Positions 9,876-18,030 of a stretch of DNA of 64,000 bases are shown here, piece after piece (position 1 is the stretch's first letter; every line of letters begins with the position of its first letter). Made by a program: the position numbers and the translations under genes. Under the pieces are notes generated by a model. It was not told the origin of the DNA. It saw only the letters and a list, made by a program, of their open reading frames with translations, and ran no database searches. The stretch spans positions 310,001 through 374,000 of the forward strand of contig NZ_CP139575.1 in the NCBI RefSeq assembly GCF_034298135.1. The letters are read 5' to 3'. The stretch comes from Lactobacillus acidophilus. GTDB lineage: Bacteria; Bacillota; Bacilli; Lactobacillales; Lactobacillaceae.

Positions 9876-10093
9876 TGAAAACTTTATACGATGTACAACA
9901 GCTTTTAGAAAAATATGGCATTTTAGTTCATGTCGGTAAAAGAATTTGGGATATTGAATTGATGGCCCTTGAACTTGATAATATTAATCATGCCGGACTA
10001 ATTGATCATCATGATTATATGATGGCTAAATTGATCTTAAGTAGAGAACATCGAATTGAAGAACTAAAAGAGAAGAAAAAGGATAGCAAGTAA
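9875..10093 (+). CDS. YqgQ family (DUF910) small protein
   Basis: A 72 aa soluble protein with the YqgQ pattern: an N-terminal TLYDVQQLLEKYGI helix, a central GKRIWDIELMALEL, and a Lys/Glu-rich C-terminus. Its ATG overlaps the rhomboid stop codon, so it is co-translated with it. YqgQ proteins are small helical proteins, possibly binding single-stranded nucleic acid; the function is not established. The same adjacency to a rhomboid gene occurs in Bacillus. Confidence 0.85.
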   Translation: MKTLYDVQQLLEKYGILVHVGKRIWDIELMALELDNINHAGLIDHHDYMMAKLILSREHRIEELKEKKKDSK

Positions 10094-10151
10094 ATTAGTT
10101 TAGCGGTATCATTATATTTGTAAGTTTTTATGAAAGGGCAGATTAAAGTTT

Positions 10152-10553
10152 ATGTCGAATTTTTTGATTGTCTTAGATATTATTTTATTAATCATTGTGT
10201 TGATCATCATTGGTATTTGGGGATGGAATAAGATCCAAGCCAAATCATTGGGTGGCGAATTGACTAATGAAGAATTCAAGAAGGGCATGCGTAAGGCACA
10301 AATCATCGATCTGCGTGAAAAAGAACCTTTTAAGCGTAAGCATATTGAGGGGGCACGCAATTTGCCATATACAATGCTTAAGTATCAATATGGTGAGCTT
10401 AGAAGCGATTTGCCAGTATATCTTTATTCAGACTCAAATACAATTACTTTGAGAGCTGCCCGCTTTTTGAAGAAGAAGGGCTTTGTTTCTATCCACTGGC
10501 TCAAAGGCGGTTTTGAAGCTTGGGACGGTAGAACTAAGAAGTCAAAATATTAA
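10152..10553 (+). CDS. Membrane-anchored rhodanese-like protein, catalytic Cys absent
   Basis: A 133 aa protein with one N-terminal membrane span (about residues 4-24) and a cytoplasmic rhodanese domain (about 38-128) that includes IIDLREKEPFKRKHIEGARNL and the closing WLKGGFEAW. In active rhodaneses a Cys begins the loop after the central strand. Here that loop reads LYSDSNTIT (about residues 91-99) with no Cys, so sulfur transfer is unlikely and a binding or scaffold role is more probable. It follows YqgQ by 58 bases and ends in a terminator. Confidence 0.85.
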   Translation: MSNFLIVLDIILLIIVLIIIGIWGWNKIQAKSLGGELTNEEFKKGMRKAQIIDLREKEPFKRKHIEGARNLPYTMLKYQYGELRSDLPVYLYSDSNTITLRAARFLKKKGFVSIHWLKGGFEAWDGRTKKSKY

Positions 10554-10562
10554 TAGAGAAAG

Positions 10563-10600
10563 ACACATTTGGGGATTTTTGGCCTAAATGTGCTTTTTTG
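10563..10600 (+). terminator. Intrinsic terminator after the rhodanese gene
   Basis: CACATTT and AAATGTG arms with an imperfect GC part between them are followed by a T run. Confidence 0.75.
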
Positions 10601-10624
10601 TATCAAAATTGAAAAGATGGTTTT

Positions 10625-11545
10625 ATGCAAAAAGTATTAGCGATTGTGGGTCCGACTGCTATTGGAAAAACTGATTTGGCCATTTCTTTGGCGCAAAAGT
10701 TAAATGGTGAGATCATTTCTGGTGATTCTATGCAGGTTTATCAAGAAGTAGAAGTGGGGACTGCGAAGGCAACAAAAGAAGAACAGGCGAAAGTTAAGCA
10801 TTATTTAGTTGATAATCGCTCGGTTTTTGATGAATACTCTGTTAAGGACTTTGTTGATGAAGCAAAAAAAGCAATTAGTGAAGTAGCTAAAAAGGGAAAA
10901 TTACCAATTTTGGTTGGTGGCACCGGTTTTTATGTGAATGCTTTACTTAATGAAATGCAATTAGGTGAAAGAAATGATGAAGAGCGTGGAACTTCGCAAA
11001 AATGGGAAGATTATCTTAAAGAAAATGGTGCAGAAAAATTGTGGCAGATTTTAAATGAAAAAGATCCTACGGCTGCGGCTAAAATTCCTGTGCCTAATTC
11101 ACGTAGAACGATGCGCGCTTTAACTGTAATTGATCGAACAGGAAAAAAGTTCTCAGAACAACAAAAAAAGATAAAGCCGAGATATGATTATTTGATTATC
11201 GGGCTTAATTCTGATCGCCAAGAGATCTATCGTAGGATCAATTTACGTGTAGATAAGATGATGGGGAAAGGGATGCTCGAAGAGGCAAAGTTTATTTATG
11301 ATAACCGTGATAAAGAGCATCAAATTTTACAAGCAATTGCTTATAAGGAATTTTTCCCATATTTTGATGGAGAAAAAAGCTTGGAAGATTGTGTAACGCA
11401 GTTAAAGACTGCCTCTAGACGTTATGCTAAAAGACAATTGACCTATTTTAGAAATCAATTACCAATTCAATGGTTTGACCCATTGAATGACTTAGAATGT
11501 GAACAAAAGATTATTAATAAAGTTAGGGAATGGGAAAATGGATAA
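10625..11545 (+). CDS. miaA: tRNA dimethylallyltransferase
   Basis: Transfers a dimethylallyl group to A37 of tRNAs reading UNN codons. The P-loop GPTAIGKTDLA is at residues 9-19; GDSMQVYQEVEVGTAK and VGGTGFYVNALL are family signatures for substrate and phosphate binding; the conserved region QAIAYKEF lies near residue 239. The length of 306 aa is normal. Its end overlaps the following gene by eight bases, so the two are translationally coupled, as in related Firmicutes. Confidence 0.95.
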   Translation: MQKVLAIVGPTAIGKTDLAISLAQKLNGEIISGDSMQVYQEVEVGTAKATKEEQAKVKHYLVDNRSVFDEYSVKDFVDEAKKAISEVAKKGKLPILVGGTGFYVNALLNEMQLGERNDEERGTSQKWEDYLKENGAEKLWQILNEKDPTAAAKIPVPNSRRTMRALTVIDRTGKKFSEQQKKIKPRYDYLIIGLNSDRQEIYRRINLRVDKMMGKGMLEEAKFIYDNRDKEHQILQAIAYKEFFPYFDGEKSLEDCVTQLKTASRRYAKRQLTYFRNQLPIQWFDPLNDLECEQKIINKVREWENG

Positions 11546-12794
11546 TTTACCAGATAAATTACAAAACATTGTTGAAGAAGTTGATCATCAAATCGCTCCT
11601 AAGTTAGAAGAAATTGAAGATCAAATTGTTTATAATCAGGCAAAAGTTTTAAAAGCTTTTCAAGATAATAATGTAGCAGAAGCTGACTTAAATGGTGCTA
11701 CTGGTTATGGCGATGACGATATTGGCCGCGACAAGCTGGATAAAGTTTATGCGCAAGTTTTTGATACAGAAGATGCGCTAGTTCGTCCGCAATTTGTATC
11801 AGGGACGCATACGCTTTTTACTGCTTTAAGTGGAAATTTGAAATATGGTGATACCTTAACTTATTTGACGGGGATGCCTTATGATACTTTACAAAAAGTG
11901 ATCGGGCTGACTGATGATAAGCGAGGTACTTTAGCTGAAAAAGGCGTTAAGTTCTCATATGTTCCATTAAGTGATGAAAATTTAATCGATTATGATGTAG
12001 CTGAAAAGATCCTTAAGCGTGATCAGCCTAAGATGGTTGCTATTCAACGGTCTCGTGGTTATTCAACTAGAAAAACTTTTACGGTTGAACAAATCAAAGA
12101 AATGATAAGTTTTGTAAAAAAGGTTAGCCCAAATAGCATTATATTTATCGATAATTGTTACGGCGAGTTTGCGGAAAAATATGAACCAACTGAATATGGT
12201 GCAGATTTAATGGCAGGGTCTTTGATTAAAAATGCTGGAGGTGGTCTAGCTAAGACCGGTGGATATATTGTCGGTAAAAAAGACTTAGTTGAAAATGCTA
12301 AATTGCAATTAACCGCTCCTGGTTGTACCGATGAAGGGGCTACAATTGGACATTTACACGATCTATATGAAGGATTTTTCTTAGCGCCAAATGTAACTGG
12401 CATGGCTGAAAAAGGAATGATTTTTGCAGCCGCATTATTTGAAAAAATGGGACTAAATGTAACTCCGGCGTGGGATGAAAAACGTAGTGACATTATTGAA
12501 ACAATTATCTTTAATGATCCTGAAAAGATGGTCAAATTTGTTCAAGAAGTACAGAAGAACTCACCTATCGATTCATTTGTAACTCCTGAAGCAGTTCACA
12601 TGGAAGGTTATGAGGATAAGATCATTATGGCCGCTGGTAATTTTGTATCAGGGTCAACGATTGAATTTTCAGCAGATGGTCCGATTAGACCGCCTTATGC
12701 AGTGTATATGCAAGGTGGTTTAACTTATGCGCATGATAAGGTAGCAATTATTAATTCGGTTCGCGATACATTTTTAACAAAAAGTAAAGTTTGA
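11538..12794 (+). CDS. Methionine gamma-lyase family / aluminium resistance protein (YnbB-like), PLP enzyme
   Basis: A PLP-dependent fold-type I protein of the YnbB family, often labelled aluminium resistance protein; its physiological reaction is not established. The region GSLIKNAGGGLAKTGGYIVGK holds the Lys expected to bind PLP, and the early YGDDDIGRDKLDKVYA motif is family-typical. I chose the ATG at 11538 (418 aa) rather than an upstream GTG, because it overlaps miaA by eight bases, has GGGAATGGG just upstream, and gives the normal length. In Bacillus ynbB is followed by glnR and glnA; here glnA follows directly and glnR is absent. Confidence 0.85.
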   Translation: MDNLPDKLQNIVEEVDHQIAPKLEEIEDQIVYNQAKVLKAFQDNNVAEADLNGATGYGDDDIGRDKLDKVYAQVFDTEDALVRPQFVSGTHTLFTALSGNLKYGDTLTYLTGMPYDTLQKVIGLTDDKRGTLAEKGVKFSYVPLSDENLIDYDVAEKILKRDQPKMVAIQRSRGYSTRKTFTVEQIKEMISFVKKVSPNSIIFIDNCYGEFAEKYEPTEYGADLMAGSLIKNAGGGLAKTGGYIVGKKDLVENAKLQLTAPGCTDEGATIGHLHDLYEGFFLAPNVTGMAEKGMIFAAALFEKMGLNVTPAWDEKRSDIIETIIFNDPEKMVKFVQEVQKNSPIDSFVTPEAVHMEGYEDKIIMAAGNFVSGSTIEFSADGPIRPPYAVYMQGGLTYAHDKVAIINSVRDTFLTKSKV

Positions 12795-12802
12795 TAAAAG
12801 TC

Positions 12803-12890
12803 AGCAGACCAATTTGACTTTTTCTAATTGGTCTGCTATTGTATTAGACAGTTCTAGGAGATAAAAATTAATCGTAGGACCAGACCAATT
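12803..12890 (+). promoter_or_regulatory. Three-part repeat in the ynbB-glnA gap, possible terminator/antiterminator
   Basis: The segment AGACCAATT occurs at 12806-12814 and again at 12882-12890, with its complement AATTGGTCT between them at 12826-12834. Segments 1 and 2 form a strong 12-bp hairpin with an 11-base loop (12803-12837). Segments 2 and 3 can pair as well (10 bp), and segment 3 is followed directly by a T-rich run (12889-12907), so the two foldings exclude each other. This may be the ynbB terminator plus a repeat, or an attenuator for glnA. Confidence 0.5.
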
Positions 12891-12924
12891 TTATATTTTT
12901 TGTTTTTATAGGTGGATAAATACT

Positions 12925-14262
12925 ATGAGTAAACAATACACTGCAGAAGAAATTAAAACAGAAGTTGAAGATAAGAACGTTAGATTTTTACGTTTATGCT
13001 TCACTGATATTAACGGTACTGAAAAGGCAGTTGAAGTACCAACTAGTCAATTAGATAAAGTATTGACCAACGACATTCGCTTTGACGGATCATCAATTGA
13101 TGGATTTGTTCGTCTTGAAGAAAGTGACATGGTTCTATATCCAGACTTTTCAACTTGGTCAGTATTACCATGGGGTGATGAACACGGCGGCAAGATCGGT
13201 CGTTTGATTTGTTCAGTTCACACAACTGATGGTAAAGCTTTTGCAGGTGATCCAAGAAATAACTTGAAACGAGTTATTGGTGAAATGGAAAATGCAGGCT
13301 TTGATGCATTTGACATTGGTTTTGAAATGGAATTCCACCTCTTCAAGTTAGATGATAATGGTAACTGGACTACTGAAGTTCCAGATCACGCTTCATACTT
13401 TGATATGACTTCAGATGATGAAGGTGCACGCTGCCGTCGTGAAATTGTTGAAACTTTGGAAGATATGGGCTTTGAAGTTGAAGCTGCTCACCACGAAGTA
13501 GGTGATGGTCAACAAGAAATTGACTTTAGATTCGACAATGCTTTAGCAACTGCTGATAGATGCCAAACCTTTAAGATGGTTGCTCGCACCATTGCTAGAA
13601 AACACGGTTTGTTTGCTACATTTATGGCTAAGCCTCTTGAAGGTCAAGCTGGTAACGGGATGCACAACAACATGTCACTCTTTAAGGGTAAGAAGAACGT
13701 ATTCTACGACAAAGATGGTGAATTCCACCTTTCAGATACTGCTCTTTATTTCTTGAATGGTATTTTGGAACATGCTCGTGCAATTACTGCAATTGGTAAC
13801 CCAACTGTTAACTCATACAAGCGTTTAATTCCAGGTTACGAAGCACCTTGTTACATTGCTTGGGCTGCTAAGAACCGTTCACCACTTGTTCGTATTCCAA
13901 GTGCTGGTGAAATTAACACTCGTTTGGAAATGCGTTCAGCTGATCCAACTGCTAACCCATACTTATTACTTGCTGCATGTTTAACTGCTGGTTTAAACGG
14001 TATTAAGGAACAAAAGATGCCAATGAAGCCAGTTGAAGAAAACATCTTTGAAATGACTGAAGAAGAAAGAGCAAAGAAGGGTATTAAGCCATTACCAACT
14101 ACTCTTCACAACGCAGTTAAGGCATTTAAGGAAGATGATTTAATTAAGAGTGCATTAGGTGATCACTTAACTCGCAGCTTTATTGAATCCAAGGAATTGG
14201 AATGGTCTAAGTATTCACAATCAGTTTCAGATTGGGAACGTCAACGTTACATGAACTGGTAA
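12925..14262 (+). CDS. glnA: Glutamine synthetase, type I
   Basis: Makes glutamine from glutamate, ammonia and ATP; a dodecameric cytoplasmic enzyme. The 445 aa length fits the GSI-alpha class of Firmicutes. Visible signatures are [17 protein letters not shown] near residue 52, EMEFHLF (metal-binding Glu, about 134-140), [24 protein letters not shown], and [13 protein letters not shown]-alpha lacks the adenylylation insert, as here. AGGTGG precedes the ATG. No glnR is adjacent, so nitrogen control must come from elsewhere or from the leader. Confidence 0.97.
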   Translation: MSKQYTAEEIKTEVEDKNVRFLRLCFTDINGTEKAVEVPTSQLDKVLTNDIRFDGSSIDGFVRLEESDMVLYPDFSTWSVLPWGDEHGGKIGRLICSVHTTDGKAFAGDPRNNLKRVIGEMENAGFDAFDIGFEMEFHLFKLDDNGNWTTEVPDHASYFDMTSDDEGARCRREIVETLEDMGFEVEAAHHEVGDGQQEIDFRFDNALATADRCQTFKMVARTIARKHGLFATFMAKPLEGQAGNGMHNNMSLFKGKKNVFYDKDGEFHLSDTALYFLNGILEHARAITAIGNPTVNSYKRLIPGYEAPCYIAWAAKNRSPLVRIPSAGEINTRLEMRSADPTANPYLLLAACLTAGLNGIKEQKMPMKPVEENIFEMTEEERAKKGIKPLPTTLHNAVKAFKEDDLIKSALGDHLTRSFIESKELEWSKYSQSVSDWERQRYMNW

Positions 14263-14283
14263 TTCTAAGCATAGATAATAAAT

Positions 14284-14320
14284 AAAGAGTTTGAGAATTT
14301 TCTCAAGCTCTTTTTTAGTA
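14284..14320. terminator. Intrinsic terminator shared by glnA and the convergent fetB
   Basis: AAAGAG-TTTGAGAA and its complement form a stem with T runs on both sides, between converging genes. Confidence 0.85.
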
Positions 14321-15079
14321 TCTCTTTAACTGTGCACGATCATTGAAATAATTCTTATAGGCCAAATATCCTGCAATAACAGCACCCAGGCCTGTAGCAG
14401 ATAAAAGCATGAAAGTAACCATGATCTGATATTTGATTGCATAAACTGGATCAACACCGGCAAAGATTAAGCCAGACATCATACCGGGCAGGTTAACTAG
14501 ACCAACAGTTTTAGCAGAATCAATCGTTGGCTGCATCGCAGTTTTAATACCTCTTCTTAAAATTGTCATACTAGCTAGTTTGGGTGTGGCACCTAAAGCT
14601 AATTTTTCTAATACTTGTTGTCGTTGATCTTGAAAACTATCATGAATACTCTTGTAACACAAACCAATTGCGACCATTTCATTTCCAGCAATCATCCCTG
14701 TAATTGGAATAATTTGCATTGGTTTAAGCTGAATGGTTTTAGAGAGCAATAGGACACCAAGAGTCACATATGTCCCGACAAGTAAAGCAATGAATGATTG
14801 CATAAACTTACGATCAGGATTAGGATCACGCTTATTAGCGTTCCATGATGCATTAAAAATGATTAAAATGGTGATTGCAATAGTAAAAATAGCATTATCA
14901 ACGTGGAAAATATACTTCAATGCATATCCAACAATGACTAATTGAATAATTGCCCGAACTACGCTATAGAGAACGTCTTTAGTTAATCCTAATTTTTCTT
15001 TACAAGAAATACCAACTGAAATTAGCACTAAACTGAAGGCTAACAGAAGTGACCAATTACTAACGGCTAAACTTTTCAT
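14315..15079 (-). CDS. fetB: ABC transporter permease, UPF0014/FetB family (putative iron or metal export)
   Basis: A 254 aa integral membrane protein with about seven hydrophobic segments, beginning with an N-terminal span near residues 7-24. The region GMIAGNEMVAIGL and the coupling-type segment LGATPKLASMTILRRGIKTAMQPTIDSAKTVG match the FetB (YbbM) family. In E. coli FetAB exports iron and protects against peroxide. The start overlaps the end of fetA by 20 bases and AAAGGAG lies nine bases upstream, so the two are coupled. The metal specificity is inferred from the family. Confidence 0.85.
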   Translation of the reverse strand: MKSLAVSNWSLLLAFSLVLISVGISCKEKLGLTKDVLYSVVRAIIQLVIVGYALKYIFHVDNAIFTIAITILIIFNASWNANKRDPNPDRKFMQSFIALLVGTYVTLGVLLLSKTIQLKPMQIIPITGMIAGNEMVAIGLCYKSIHDSFQDQRQQVLEKLALGATPKLASMTILRRGIKTAMQPTIDSAKTVGLVNLPGMMSGLIFAGVDPVYAIKYQIMVTFMLLSATGLGAVIAGYLAYKNYFNDRAQLKRY

Positions 15080-15710
15080 CTGTAAAAACTCCTTTAGAAA
15101 TTACAATAGTATGATGAGCAGAACGTAATTCTTCATTATCATGTGTAACTTGGATAATCGTAGTTCCTTGCTGATAAATATTGTTAATAAAATCATGAAC
15201 AATATTTTTACTATTTTCGTCAAGTCCCGTGGTAATTTCATCTAGTAATAAAACTTTAGGTTTAAATAGTACATTACGGATTAAGGCCACACGCTGTTTT
15301 TCACCACCTGAAAGTTGATCGACATTTTTCTTGAGATAATCTTCATCAAGCAGTACTTTTTTTAAGGCAACAATTACTTTTTCTTGATTGAATGGCCTGT
15401 TTCTAACAATAAAAGGAAATTCTAAATTATCTTTTACTGTTTTACCGAATAATACAGGCTGCTGAAAACAATAAGATACTTGTTTACGGTATTTTTCTGG
15501 AGAATATTCATTGATGTTTTTATCCCTAAAATAAATGTTTCCTGAAGTTGGACTGATTAAATCAGTGATAAGTTTTAAAATAGTACTTTTACCACTGCCT
15601 GATGGACCTGTAATGGTCAAATAATCATTTTCTTTAATTTTTAAAGTTAAATTCTTGATGATATTTTTGTCATCAATAGTTAATCTAATATTTTTTAGTT
15701 CTAATAACAT
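15060..15710 (-). CDS. fetA: ABC transporter ATP-binding protein, FetA-like
   Basis: The ATPase partner of the adjacent permease. It has Walker A (GPSGSGKSTI, about residues 36-45), the ABC signature LSGGEKQRVAL (about 130-140), Walker B (VLLLDEIT) and the H-loop QVTHD. I prefer the second ATG (15710), because the only good ribosome binding site, AGAAAGAAG, sits eight bases before it and only two bases before the first ATG at 15716. Length is about 216 aa. Confidence 0.85.
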   Translation of the reverse strand: MLLELKNIRLTIDDKNIIKNLTLKIKENDYLTITGPSGSGKSTILKLITDLISPTSGNIYFRDKNINEYSPEKYRKQVSYCFQQPVLFGKTVKDNLEFPFIVRNRPFNQEKVIVALKKVLLDEDYLKKNVDQLSGGEKQRVALIRNVLFKPKVLLLDEITTGLDENSKNIVHDFINNIYQQGTTIIQVTHDNEELRSAHHTIVISKGVFTDEKFSR

Positions 15711-15820
15711 TGGCATAACTTCTTTCTATTCTTTTTAACTATACTTCTTTATAAAAACTTTTTTAGTAATCTTTACCAAATTTAAATCAATTAAACACTG
15801 CAAAATCGCTTAAAATGCTT

Positions 15821-15880
15821 TATAATGATAAAAAACAACGGTAAATAGTATCCCTAAGATTGCTTTTAGGGATATTTTTG
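15821..15880 (+). promoter_or_regulatory. Possible promoter and leader hairpin before the first lipoprotein
   Basis: A TATAAT -10 hexamer at 15821-15826 (no convincing -35) is followed by the hairpin ATCCCTAA...TTAGGGAT (15850-15873) and a T-rich run, some 35 bases before the lipoprotein start. It resembles an intrinsic terminator in a short leader. No regulator-binding motif is recognised. Confidence 0.4.
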
Positions 15881-15909
15881 TATTTACACTGAGATTTGGA
15901 GTTTTTGAA

Positions 15910-16815
15910 TTGAGTAGAAAAATATTCGCAATGATTTGTTTAATAACCGCTACAGTGGGAATAACAGCATGTAGCAATAATTCTGGTACTGAAAATAATA
16001 AACAAGTTAAGCAAACTCAGAAGAAGACTTCACCCAAGTTAAGAGTAAAAGAATTAACTAATCCTGAACAAGCGAGCGCATTAACGACTTATGCAGCTAT
16101 TAAATATAAAGGTCGTTGGCAGGAAGTTTATCAAAAGGCGGATAAAAACAAGTTATATGTAAGCTTAAAGAGTAGAGTTGGTTTTAAGCATTTTACCAAA
16201 GGAAAAGGCTACATCTACGAAGTTAGTGGTAATGGCAAAGAAAATGCTACTTTCTATACTTTTAATAAACAAACTGTGTATTTTTATTCGCGTCAAAAGA
16301 GAGTTGGAAGTACCAGCTTAGATGAAATTATTTCTTTTTTGAATAAAGAAAAGAAAGTGCAAAACGTAAAGTCTTTAGCTAAGAAAACAAAATATGCAGC
16401 TGCAATTACTTCTGATAAATATGGAATCAAGGGTGATAATGGGCTAGTCAATGTACCTAAAAATTTAATTGGAACATGGTATAACAGAAGAGGCAAGAAG
16501 TTGGTTATTACAGCTCATACAGTTGCTGGTAAGGAAATTCATAGTATTGCTAGTGGTGGCTTAGTAACTGATTATTTTGTACAAACAAAGGATTGGTCAC
16601 GTGCTAGAATAGAAAATATTAACGGCGTTGATTGTTATCATGTTCAAGAAATAAATGCTCAAGATTTTGGTATATTATATTCAATGCAGAAAAAAGGAAA
16701 GAATGATGCGATAGCTACATATAGTGTTGATACCGGTAGCTATACAGGTTCATATTGGAAGAGTAAAAAAATTGCTCAAGAAAATGTTACTGCAAAGTTT
16801 AAGAGTTTAAAGTAA
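15910..16815 (+). CDS. Lipoprotein, paralog of the next gene
   Basis: A 301 aa exported lipoprotein with a short signal peptide ending in the lipobox ITAC (Cys about residue 21), then a Lys/Thr/Ser-rich linker. It starts at TTG 15910, with TTGGAG eight bases before. The rest aligns along its length with the following lipoprotein: an ALTTYAAIKYKGRWQEVYQ block, GYIYEVSGNG, a VGSTSLDEII block, GTWYNRRGKK, and a C-terminal YWKSKKIAQEN. I do not recognise the function. Tandem paralogs of this type are common in lactobacilli. Confidence 0.8.
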   Translation: MSRKIFAMICLITATVGITACSNNSGTENNKQVKQTQKKTSPKLRVKELTNPEQASALTTYAAIKYKGRWQEVYQKADKNKLYVSLKSRVGFKHFTKGKGYIYEVSGNGKENATFYTFNKQTVYFYSRQKRVGSTSLDEIISFLNKEKKVQNVKSLAKKTKYAAAITSDKYGIKGDNGLVNVPKNLIGTWYNRRGKKLVITAHTVAGKEIHSIASGGLVTDYFVQTKDWSRARIENINGVDCYHVQEINAQDFGILYSMQKKGKNDAIATYSVDTGSYTGSYWKSKKIAQENVTAKFKSLK

Positions 16816-16848
16816 GTTGTAAATTTTAGATAATAATATTGTAAAGGT

Positions 16849-16877
16849 TTGGACAACATCGTTTTTTATAATATTAT
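16849..16877 (+). promoter_or_regulatory. Promoter of the second lipoprotein
   Basis: A TTGGAC -35 (16849-16854) and a TATTAT -10 (16872-16877) are separated by 17 bases, about 40 bases before the start. Confidence 0.5.
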
Positions 16878-16918
16878 TAGGGCATAGAGATAGATTTAAA
16901 ATAGAAAGAGGAATTCTT

Positions 16919-17929
16919 TTGAAACGTAAATTAACTGTATTGGTTGCCATTTCCGCTGCTTTGACTTTAGCAGGATGTAGTCAAACTTCACAAGGAAATA
17001 GTCAACCTCAACAATCAAAAACAAGTAAAGTTTCTAAAAACAATTCAAATACTTCGAGTTCTTCAGAATCTGGTTCAAAAAATAATAACCAAAATAGTAA
17101 TAACAATGGTTCTACTAAACTTTCTGCAGAAAATATGGATTATAAGACTACTGCCAGTGCAATCACTGTTTATGCTGCACAAAAGTATGGTGATTCATGG
17201 GAAATTGCTATGAATGCTGCTAAAAGCAACAACTTGGGCGTAGCATTTAGAACTAAGAGTGCAACAGGCATTTCTTCTGATAATAATGGTTATGTCTATG
17301 AAGTTAGTGGTACTGGTAAAAGCAGTAATGCTCGTTATATGTTAAAAGGTGACGGTGCAGGTAAGGAAGTTACAATCTTTATTAAACAACGTAACCTAGG
17401 TACTACAACTTTGAGCGAAATAGTTAAATACATTAACGATAATAACGATGTTAAAACTGTTCAAGATTTAGCTAAGAATGCGCAATTAGATGTTAAACTT
17501 GAAGGCAACGAAGATAGTAATCAAGCTTCATCATCAGAAAGCGTAATTCCATCAGAACTTCAAGGTACGTGGTACACCGCTGATACAGGCAATGGTAATA
17601 TTGATACTTTGACTGTTTCAGGTGATAAGATCAATGATGAAGCGGGCTTTAGCATGAATGTTAAGAAGGAAAATACTGATAAAGCTGATTCAGATTCATT
17701 GTCAGGCTACATGAAGCAAACTACTATTAATGGTATTAAGTTCTACAGCTTTACTAATATGGGTCAAGAACCAGGACAAGGTAGCACTTACTTAGCTCGT
17801 CATACTGAAAATGGTCAAGAAGTCATCGTTTCAGCTAACTCAAAGGGTACTACTAATGCAGTTTACTGGAAGAGCAAAGACTTGGCTAAGCAAAATACCA
17901 ATAAACAATTTAGCGATTTGAAGTATTAA
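16919..17929 (+). CDS. Lipoprotein, paralog of the previous gene
   Basis: A 336 aa exported lipoprotein with lipobox LAGC (Cys about residue 20) and a long Ser/Asn-rich linker (about 21-70) that would span the wall. The globular part shares with the upstream gene the ASAITVYAAQKYGDSWEIA block, GYVYEVSGTG, LGTTTLSEIVKYI, GTWYTADTG and the closing YWKSKDLAKQN. It begins at TTG (16919) with AAAGAGG just upstream. The function is unknown. The two genes look like an old tandem duplication, with their own promoters and linkers of different length. Confidence 0.8.
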   Translation: MKRKLTVLVAISAALTLAGCSQTSQGNSQPQQSKTSKVSKNNSNTSSSSESGSKNNNQNSNNNGSTKLSAENMDYKTTASAITVYAAQKYGDSWEIAMNAAKSNNLGVAFRTKSATGISSDNNGYVYEVSGTGKSSNARYMLKGDGAGKEVTIFIKQRNLGTTTLSEIVKYINDNNDVKTVQDLAKNAQLDVKLEGNEDSNQASSSESVIPSELQGTWYTADTGNGNIDTLTVSGDKINDEAGFSMNVKKENTDKADSDSLSGYMKQTTINGIKFYSFTNMGQEPGQGSTYLARHTENGQEVIVSANSKGTTNAVYWKSKDLAKQNTNKQFSDLKY

Positions 17930-17950
17930 TTGAAAAACTGAATATAATAA

Positions 17951-17986
17951 AAACTTTCGGAGTTATTAACTTTCGAAAGTTTTTTT
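17951..17986 (+). terminator. Intrinsic terminator after the lipoprotein
   Basis: AAACTTTCG and CGAAAGTTT arms are followed by a T run. Confidence 0.85.
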
Positions 17987-17989
17987 GTA

Positions 17990-18022
17990 CAAAAATAAGC
18001 ATCTCGCTATTGAGATGCTTAT
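17990..18022 (-). terminator. Intrinsic terminator of the adhesin gene
   Basis: ATAAGCATCTC-N6-GAGATGCTTAT is followed on the minus strand by a T run. It directly follows the adhesin stop codon. Confidence 0.85.
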
Positions 18023-18030
18023 CATCAAAA

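Noticed and set aside
11499-11537. GTG start for the YnbB-like protein
   Set aside because: It lies inside miaA, adds a non-homologous N-terminus and has no good ribosome binding site, unlike the ATG at 11538.
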